This document shows positions 57,147-64,000 of a DNA stretch of 64,000 nucleotides, in pieces; the stretch's first letter is position 1; each line of letters opens with the position of its first letter. Position numbers and translations under genes: made by a program. Source of the DNA: Paragonimus skrjabini miyazakii (taxonomy: Eukaryota; Platyhelminthes; Trematoda; Plagiorchiida; Troglotrematidae); assembly GCA_014338405.1 (NCBI GenBank), contig JTDE01000209.1:208084-272083 (forward strand). Reading direction: 5' to 3'. Under the pieces are notes generated by a model. That model searched no databases. It worked only from the letters and a program-made list of their open reading frames with translations, and was not told the DNA's origin.

Positions 57147-58162
57147 GTTTGAATGGAATGTACTGAGCCAATAACGACGCATGATTATTTCAAAGAATGA
57201 TCTGTTCACTTATAATGGATGTTGATATGATTTTGGACCATATATTAAGAAGTAGCGTACATTCCGTTCCATAATTTTACGGGCATTCAATTTTTTCGCA
57301 GACCGTCTTTCATTTTTACAGCTGAAAAACTTTTCTGTTCGTACACAGCCGAAAAATGCACACTGATTGAACCTAATGGTATTAACAATATCAGCAGTTT
57401 GTTTTAATCGACTACAATAGTTAAAAAAACAAATCAGTGTAACAACTTTAAATTACCCTGCCACAAAATCATAAAGACACTTCATTCAGAGTGGATTATG
57501 GAATGTGGCCACCGTTTTTTCGTGAGAACTTCCGTCCGTCGCCTGTACATATTTCATACCGAAAAGTGCAGCTGTGATTTTGGAATTCCAACTTTCGACT
57601 TTTGGGTAACATTCATCGGGTCCAATCTCAATTTATGGGTATATGTACTTTCCGAAGTTTTATTTAATCATTTTATCAGTGTGAAATGAACAATTGTTTA
57701 CTGAAACATTCAGTTATCAATGGGCAGTAATATATAGATTGTGTGTGACTGATGTAAGAGAGCGAGCAAGTAAGATTACGTACATTAATTTCATTATGGA
57801 GGAACTGGATCATATCCCAGATCATCAGTGAAAAACTTTTAAGCGGGCCCTGAGCATATGATGGAGTGCAATTTCCTAACTCGTGCTTTTTGGGCACGGG
57901 AAATTGTTATCTTCTATTCGCCACCCGCCGCGTATATCTCTGTTCATAGGTCTGATTGACAGGCAGTCGATATTCGAATTCCCACTAATGCTGTCGAACA
58001 AATTGGCTGTTCCATTGAAGATTCATATATATCCTCCCCCCTCAAACAATCGATATCCTCCATCTTACGTCGTTGAGTACAAACAATGCTCCATTTTAGA
58101 CAATTCCTACAGTGCTTGTTTGAGCTGAGCAAATTCCCCTTCGATCGCTTCTTCTTTATGTG
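57147..58162. other. No gene called; possible coding remnant at 57944-58132 (-)
   Basis: The - frame 57944-58132 has a cysteine- and charge-rich composition (SSNKHCRNCLKWSIVCTQRR) and lies just downstream of the exon at 58163-58401. It may be a further exon or part of that gene's 3' UTR. Confidence 0.3.
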
Positions 58163-58401
58163 TTATACACTACAAGAGGAATCAAAACCGACTGAACTGC
58201 TGATTTCGACTGACCCATTTGTCTTGATCAGCTGCTTCTCACTTAACGTTACATTATCGACCCTGTCAAACTGAGTAAATTTGGAATTATCTAAGCAGGT
58301 TTTGCAAGGCAGGATAAGCTCATGAAAACTCAAGATCGCGTAGGCTGATCTAGTGGGCGATGTTTTTTCGATAATCAGCCTGCAATTGGATGGTAGCCTG
58401 A
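58163..58401 (-). CDS. Candidate exon, CUB-like extracellular segment
   Basis: The acceptor is very good (GTTTCGTTTACTTTACACAG, intron end 58402). The frame starts in phase 1, matching the exon at 58856-59006, and runs 78 codons to TAA at 58163. It reads RLPSNCRLIIEKTSPTRSAY, AILSFHELILPCKTCLDNSK, then VDNVTLSEKQLIKTNGSVEI. The order P..C.L.I...(x)n.A.LSFHEL.LPC..C.D matches the first half of a CUB domain (C.W.I......L.F..F.L...C.YD). Glycosylation patterns NVT and NGS are present. A donor-like TTAA|GTGAGA inside could shorten it. The CUB call is tentative. Confidence 0.5.
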
Positions 58402-58554
58402 CTGTGTAAAGTAAACGAAACACAGTATAAGAAAAACTAGAGACCAATAAGCCTTTTTCAGGTGTCCGGCAACTTTCCGGACTCGGCACTGTTCATTCAA
58501 TTCAAATGTTTTTCCAGCCGTTTAAATCAGGGTTCAAAAAGTAGATTCTAACCG

Positions 58555-58654
58555 NNNNNNNNNNNNNNNNNNNNNNNNNNNNNNNNNNNNNNNNNNNNNN
58601 NNNNNNNNNNNNNNNNNNNNNNNNNNNNNNNNNNNNNNNNNNNNNNNNNNNNNN
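58555..58654. other. Assembly gap (100 N)
   Basis: A run of exactly 100 N, the usual placeholder of unknown length. It falls inside the proposed intron 58402-58855. Confidence 1.
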
Positions 58655-58855
58655 GCGAACTCACTAATTTTCCTATACTCAGAGATGGGTGTGCTATATT
58701 CCAACAAAACTTCGATAATACAAACAGAAAGCATCGTGCAGGATGAAAAGTGCCCTATTACAGTGCAAAAATATGAAAGAAATATATTCTCTTATCGTAA
58801 TAAAAGAAGATATTATTTTGCCGTTCATCAAGGGGACTGAATTGATTACTACTAC

Positions 58856-59006
58856 CTTGTATCGAGTTTATACAAATTGGAACCTTGTCTTGTCTAATGT
58901 AACCTAACTGCATACGGCTATTGACGATAGTGTCGTCTGCCCCATTGTGTTGACCTTCTGGGAAAAGGTTGACCGATTTAATAGAAATGTTCATACTATT
59001 CTGGAT
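58856..59006 (-). CDS. Candidate exon, 50 codons, upstream of the CUB-like exon
   Basis: The frame opens directly at an acceptor whose TAG is in frame (GTTAATCGTTTAG, intron end 59007) and ends at ATACAAG|GTAGTA (intron from 58855). It runs phase 0 to phase 1. The peptide reads IQNSMNISIKSVNLFPEGQH, NGADDTIVNSRMQLGYIRQD, KVPICINSIQ(G), with a glycosylation pattern (NIS). Its phase fits 58163-58401, so both may belong to one secreted or membrane protein. The frame stays open to 58758 past the donor. Confidence 0.45.
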
Positions 59007-59794
59007 CTAAACGATTAACTTTTTCACCGTTCTACGAGCTTTCTTCGGCTCTGCTTTAGTAAACGGAATCAGCTTTTGTGTCATTAAGCACTTTAGTAAA
59101 CGGAAGCTATCTGACAACGTTCATTATGAAACTCGTCATCAGTAATTCCTTCGAAATGGACTTCCTCGTCCTGATTATGTCTGCAGTCTCATAAGTTTGC
59201 TTGCCACCAATCCTGGTTTGCTGTTTAGGTTTCAGCTTGTCTAGTGCAAGCAACCTCATCCTTCCTGAGGGGTTATCATAAGACACCCTGTTTCTCTATT
59301 CCGAACTAAGTAATTTGTTCTAACCAGATAAAATAGTAAGTATTTTCTTCAGGAACAACACAGTTTTCAATCATCATGTAACACCTTGTTAGTTTCAAAC
59401 TGCTATCTGTTTAAACGCCTACATAAAGGAACCACCTTTCCAATGTTCATGATTTTTGGTGTTCTGAGACGGATAGTTTGTTACTCATTGAGCCATCGGA
59501 TTTCTGTTCCCGAAGGAATTATTTTTGCGGCAGTAAGCAGAAGATTTCGCTTTCGGAGATTTACATTAAGTTATATTCCTTTCTTTTGTCGAGCCGAGTG
59601 AATTGTTTAAAGAAACCATTTGGCATAACTTTCACGCTACTCATTGCTCAGCATCTTTGCATAGGTTGTCTGTTTCCATTCTGCGCTTTGAGGAACAAAC
59701 TAGCAGCAGCCTCTTAAAACTATCCAAACATTTAAGTCGGAAACAAAACCAGTTTAAGATCTCCAATTTTGCAAAAATATTTTGGAAATACAAG
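59007..59794. other. No gene called; short direct repeat
   Basis: 'ctttagtaaacgga' occurs twice, 35 bases apart (about 59055 and 59090). Overlapping + frames at 59386-59815 have no splice support. Confidence 0.3.
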
Positions 59795-60135
59795 TTTAAC
59801 ACTACGCACAACTGATCACCGCTGTTGCATTTCCATAGACTTTCTAGTCAGCTCTTTTCAAAAATATTCCCTGAGCCCGAGTCTTTTTCTTGTTAGAGCT
59901 CCTCAATATTGTACATTTTTGCTACGACCAGGACTAGAAATCTGAACTGGCTATTATGAGGTAACTTTGTTGGTCAATGCTCGGCTAACTTCGTAGTGAG
60001 GTTTCATATGCAATGTCCTCAATAGAAGCGAATCTCGAGTGTAATGCCTTATTTCGAAAGGAACTGGATGGAAAGTCTATGGAAATACGACATGTGCGAC
60101 CAACTGTATGTGATGTTCACAGTTTTAATTAAATT
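59795..60135. mobile_element. Diverged fold-back hammerhead SINE
   Basis: 59795-60005 is a - strand copy from 3' body through ribozyme remnant to the tRNA-like part and 5' edge. At about 60016 a + strand 3' half begins inside the ribozyme ('agaagcgaatctcgagtgtaatgcc') and runs to 'gtgatgttcacagttttaatt'. This is the same arrangement as 56807-57134 but in the opposite order, and older. Confidence 0.65.
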
Positions 60136-61010
60136 CCTCTATCAATTATTAGTAATGTTTCGTTTGCTACGCATGCCGGTATGTCATAATGTGTATCTCC
60201 CGAGATGCGCAAGACAGATTTCTCATTCGACTCGAGAGATCGGAGTTTTCCACTGCTTATAATCAGATCAGGGCTCTCCTTCACTTAATTGCCCGCCTTA
60301 AATTAAAATACTGTGACACAGTAGATATGGAACAGCAGAGTTTCGATAAATGAAAACCAAAAGGGAACTCAACCATTAAATTGATTAGTTATCAGTTCAA
60401 ATATATACTGACTGTGGCAACACGAACAAGGATATGGTAGCAAGCGCAAGCTTTGAATAATTTACCATTGGAAGACAGGATTACATGGAGATGCGGGACA
60501 GTTGTATTAACAGTCAGACCCACTACAGAGATTACATTCCGTCGTGTCACGTCGAAATAATATATCAATCTAGTGTTATTAATGCAGCATCCACTACAGC
60601 AGTGTTACACGATAGGAAGGAGTAAATTAGTGACAGGTTTAATATTGTTTCAGATCGGTCGTCTCCCCGAATAGCTTTATGAAACACACGTCTGTGTCGT
60701 TTATTTGTCCAGTGGAAACGTTACGTTACGTTGTCGACCCTCGTTTCCAGGGTATACATCACGTGCCTGGAATGTTTGATACCATAAGAGACACTCGAAC
60801 CCGCTAGATTTATCGGAACACGCTTGGTTACTTGTCTGCTAAAAGAATCTCTATTTGCAATATATTCTATGTTACAGCAATATACTGGCAGCTAACGAAC
60901 TGAATTTTAGATCTATCTTTTTTTCCGTCCACATATCACTATCCACTGCACGTTATCACGAACTGCATCTGTTTTCAAATCAAAAACTTCCAGCTGTCTT
61001 TTCTTTTCAG
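60136..61010. other. No gene recognised; probable upstream region of the next gene
   Basis: AT-rich, no clear frame. AG sites near 60879 ('attctatgttacag') could end an upstream non-coding intron. Confidence 0.3.
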
Positions 61011-61068
61011 ATTCCAATTTTTAACATTGTAGCTCAAACAGCCTATTCAATTCTGCATTAAATGACCG
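61011..61068 (+). CDS. Candidate 5' exon with start codon (ATG at 61062)
   Basis: The acceptor CCAGCTGTCTTTTCTTTTCAG (ends 61010) and the donor ATGACCG|GTAAGAAC (intron from 61069) are both excellent. All three frames have stops before the end, so it is not an internal coding exon. The ATG at 61062-61064 followed by ACC G is open to the donor, which makes it a leader exon carrying the first codons (MT...). It ends in phase 1. The exon at 61895-62061 can continue this frame without a stop. Confidence 0.45.
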
Positions 61069-61894
61069 GTAAGAACTAATCGACTAGGGTACAGTTTTAG
61101 AAAATTGTGTGATAAGTGCCAAATGTTGGGACAAACTGACGCTTTCATTAAATCAAAATTTTGCAACAGAACAGTGAACAACCAAGTTTCGGTTTTGCTT
61201 TCGGACTGTATGATGGAACATTAAGCATATCGCGTAAGTGAGTTTGACTTTTCTCCGCAGTTAGACCGGTCTAATGTGTTTGTAAAGGAAACTGACTGAA
61301 TCACAAAACCAACCTACGTGCACGAACGAAAGTGTGTTCTCCAGGGCCAACAAGAAATACGTATAGGTAAACCGATAAACTGAATTCGACCACCGTTTCT
61401 AGTTGGTTTATGTCACACTCTGTAATTTCCGAGGTTTTCAGATGTTGGCCTGAGCTCAATACTTAAAATTAGATCGAATTTTGATCTTTATAATTGATGC
61501 CTCTGCGTTCTAAAGTTGTAAATGTTTAGGAGAAATATAAAACATTAAAAGTGATAATAGGACTGACTCAACCTCAGGGTCAGTCATATAACAGTCGGCC
61601 CGATGTGATACTTTATACAGTTTTGCAGAGGTGTGACAGTCTACTGTTGATGATAACCCCTGCTCCATGAAGGGTCATTTTCATGGGGAAATTGCCTAAC
61701 GATCTAAAAGCAGAAAAACACTTCAGCTAAAACAATATACAGTTAGCCAGGTATTTATCAACATGGGCCGTTTGCTTGCATTCTGACACACCGAACAATG
61801 TAACGCACACCGGAAACACACGGTGTACATTCTAAACTTCATTACCTTCACATCTGCTCAACTCAATTTGTATTTCTCTCTTTTTCCGGATTAG

Positions 61895-62061
61895 ACCCCG
61901 TGGACCGTATTCAGCGAACCAACAATGTTGTCTCTTTACATCGAAAGCTCGTTCGCCAATCGAAGCGATGCGTCTCGTGGCGGTTTGTTCGATGGAACAG
62001 ACAACAGGACTTCTCTGATCGAGAGGATATTTTGCGGTTGGTCAACAGTGCGCGGCAGCCG
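61895..62061 (+). CDS. Candidate coding exon 2 of the 61-62 kb gene
   Basis: The acceptor is among the best in the window (TTTCTCTCTTTTTCCGGATTAG, ends 61894), and the donor is CAGCCG|GTAAGTCT. Locally GC-rich. Two frames are open across all 167 nt. The one that continues from ATG at 61062 reads DPVDRIQRTNNVVSLHRKLV, then RQSKRCVSWRFVRWNRQQDF, then SDREDILRLVNSARQP, and ends in phase 0. The other contains LFDGTDNRTSLIERIFCG, which resembles the DG...FCG part of a CUB domain. The phase link to the start codon favours the first, but the second is not excluded. Family unknown. Confidence 0.5.
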
Positions 62062-62744
62062 GTAAGTCTAAGGAAAGCTTGCTATATTCACTGGCTGAAT
62101 AGCCATTCAAATTGAGCAGTGATCGGCTTGAAAGGAGACACTGAAGAAACTAATAAATTTCGGATATTTCCACAGTCGGCAAAGTGCGTGTCAAGTTTAA
62201 CTAGTCAGAGTAATAGACGTCAAATAACCCTCAATTTAAGCACAACCAACTTAGAATCATGCTGAGACAATCACAATATTATCTACACACTTGCAAATGA
62301 ATACCATCGATGGCGTACAATCACAGTTGTTCGGTGTACAACCTGCTGAAGCTGATAGACTATACAGTGTGCTTGTATGAGATCCCTGTTTCCTGGAGAA
62401 CATAATGACAGGTTCCTTCTAATAGTAGGCCAGTAGTGTAAAAGTAGGTCCAACGATATCAGTTAGACTGTTTCAAAGCATAAACTATCTATCCATTAAA
62501 TTTGACGAATAGAAAACGTAAGAAGTCATCTGTGCCCGTATGCTAAGATGCGTAATAAGTGTTTCTTGTGACGGGCAAAACTGAAAATACGTGCAGATTT
62601 AAATGAGGTATATAATAGGATTTCGCACGTTTTCTTTTTCTGTGACTTATGGGGGTTTTGGTATACATATCCTGTGATCTGAGGCTTGCTTTAAAACATT
62701 TAGATACGCATAGTTTCAATAAACTCTGTGTGTGTGTATTTCAG
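62062..62744. other. Intron-like, no gene
   Basis: AT-rich, no protein-like frame. Confidence 0.35.
62726..62738. repeat. Short (GT)n in an acceptor tract
   Basis: CTGTGTGTGTGTATTTCAG forms the polypyrimidine/GT tract of the acceptor at 62744. Confidence 0.7.
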
Positions 62745-62884
62745 GAGGCAAATGTCATGGTGTGAATGTACCATTCTTTAAACGTTATAAGTTACCGTCT
62801 CAAGAATCCGTTCCAGTGCAGGAGGTTGATACATATATGGACTGTAAACGGACTCCATTCTGGAAGTTCAGTACTGACAGATGA
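62745..62884 (+). CDS. Candidate terminal exon, 45 codons
   Basis: The acceptor 'ctctgtgtgtgtgtatttcag' ends at 62744. The only long frame through the acceptor starts in phase 1 and reads GKCHGVNVPFFKRYKLPSQE, SVPVQEVDTYMDCKRTPFWK, FSTDR, stop TGA (62882). It does not join the phase-0 end of 61895-62061, so an intermediate exon is needed. An overlapping frame (62766-63056) is open for 96 codons, ends its first part at ATAC|GTAAGC (63008), and is an alternative. No family assigned. Confidence 0.35.
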
Positions 62885-64000
62885 CGTTTGTTGGAATTTA
62901 GAAGTGGTGGATCCTCGACAGTTATTACATCAAAAAGGAGTTTATAGTAGCAAACTGAAGTGGTTTCCGTTGACAGAGTTGATCTTTTTCGAGGATGATC
63001 AATCTATACGTAAGCAGAACGGCGCTTCCGAAGGGATACTCATGTCATGCTCTTAGTACACAATGTGGATATAGGCTATATTTAAATGATAAATTTTTCT
63101 ATAAGTGGATCAGTGACAACTGTATACCATTCATCAACGTTGAGTACAGGCCACTACACGTCACAAATTTGACACGGCATACTGATAAGAGAATCATGGG
63201 TTAAAGACCTAAGAAGGAACGACTTTGGTTTGTCTAAAATTTGCGTACCGATAGCAACGGGGGCTAAAATGGGTCTTTCAATAATTATATGCGAACGTTT
63301 TGATCCTAAAACTTTCTCCACAACCTGTAACCTAATCGCACTCCGTTACATGCAAACAAACGCAAACTCGTAATCTCTATCTGTGTCATGGTTTATACTG
63401 GACATACTGAGATGCGAGCTAAGGATGAATTCTTATCCCAAAAGTCTGGTGTAAATAGATAACTTCTCAGTAAACGACGGGCATCTCAGAGGAGTGTCAG
63501 TCACAACTCACAGAATCCTCCTCACATCGGTGTAACTGCTAGCAGATCATTTCCCATTAATGACAGTTTTTACAACCACGAGTTTCATTTGATCATTCTA
63601 TTGTGTAAGCATATGTGTTCTTCAGCACTCTACTTCAGTGATTCTAAAAAATTTCAGCTTGATCTGTTAATCGATCTCATTTTGACTGTCTTAGCTCAAA
63701 GTCATTGTTTCACTTACTCAGCATACACTGCGTATTCATTGGAATCACAACAGTGACTAGTAACCGCGTTTGATAAACAACAGTATAAGTCTACGCATGT
63801 GCATTAAGGTTGCCGTGATCACTGACCCTGTCAAAAACACTACAGTCCATAAACAACGGGCTTAAACCCACCTTAAAGATATTCACAACAAGGAATTTTA
63901 CGGTGCTCGCGTGTTGCTCCCTCCTGTGTGAATTCCTAATGTTGTGATCCAACCGCGTGGATGGTATAAGGATTGTTTATTCAAGAACTTTACACCGGGG
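62885..64000. other. No gene called; open frames to 63204
   Basis: Frames at 62766-63056 and 62995-63204 (YSCHALSTQCGYRLYLNDKF) are protein-like but overlap and lack confirmed splice sites. 63205-64000 shows nothing recognisable. Confidence 0.3.

Noticed and set aside
61895..62061. CUB domain in the alternative frame
   Set aside because: LFDGTDNRTSLIERIFCG fits, but the next exon (62745) ends that frame after a dozen codons and the start codon at 61062 is in the other frame. Mentioned, not called.
62995..63204. C-terminal domain of V-ATPase subunit S1 (Ac45)
   Set aside because: The YS.H....L....W..I.F.N spacing resembles the family, but it needs a frameshift from 62766-63056, and a donor at 63008 offers a simpler reading.
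1..64000. CRISPR arrays, bacterial operons, rRNA genes, prophage
   Set aside because: No regularly spaced short repeats, no ribosome-binding-site-led ORFs and no rRNA motifs. All features indicate a eukaryotic chromosome.

Overview
The window is about 64 kb of AT-rich eukaryotic nuclear DNA with one 100-base assembly gap (58555-58654). It has no long intact ORF, no operons and no rRNA. Coding signal comes as short open stretches bounded by GT..AG splice signals, as in an intron-rich metazoan. The repeats point to a parasitic flatworm, most likely a digenean trematode. A tRNA-derived SINE with an embedded type I hammerhead ribozyme is the main repeat, with the layout of the schistosome Sm-alpha family, and it occurs beside decayed Penelope-like retroelements. 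The assignment is an inference; no taxon-diagnostic gene is complete here.

Gene content is read as partial exon models. On the + strand, exons at 30303-30454, 30855-30976, 35736-35938, 37314-37359 and 38527-38762 can be chained with compatible intron phases into one candidate cysteine-containing extracellular protein, with a stretch resembling a zona pellucida (ZP-N) domain. It starts at the edge of a GC-rich, CpG-rich block (about 29430-30460). On the - strand, exons at 25738-25866, 24656-24770 and 21075-21457 are phase-compatible and would encode a type II membrane protein with a coiled-coil stalk. Other - strand exons: 58856-59006 with 58163-58401 (the intron spans the gap), 45450-45599 with 44075-44257, two multi-pass membrane exons (54252-54554, 52757-53086), and single exons at 50602-50714, 31624-31729 and 8960-9207. 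A + strand 5' end (61011-61068, start codon at 61062) is followed by an exon at 61895-62061. A broken cysteine-rich coding region with three frames lies at 17019-17752.

Mobile DNA: about 20 copies or fragments of the hammerhead SINE, on both strands, from near-intact (41421-41708 with a 13-bp target duplication) to barely recognisable. Two loci show head-to-tail units. Several show inverted (fold-back) half copies whose breakpoints lie in or beside the ribozyme; the clearest, 56807-57134, is flanked by a 12-bp duplication, so the inverted structure was inserted as one piece. Two Penelope-like fragments (10107-10733 and 11480-11926) keep recognisable GIY-YIG endonuclease sequence with frameshifts or stops. 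A possible LINE endonuclease fragment lies at 51123-51320.

The most interesting observation is the link between the ribozyme and the shape of the SINE copies: fold-back breakpoints cluster at the hammerhead, and one fragment begins at the predicted cleavage position. This suggests that self-cleavage products or multimers are used as retrotransposition templates. No sequence search, folding program or gene predictor was run; all positions come from reading the sequence.
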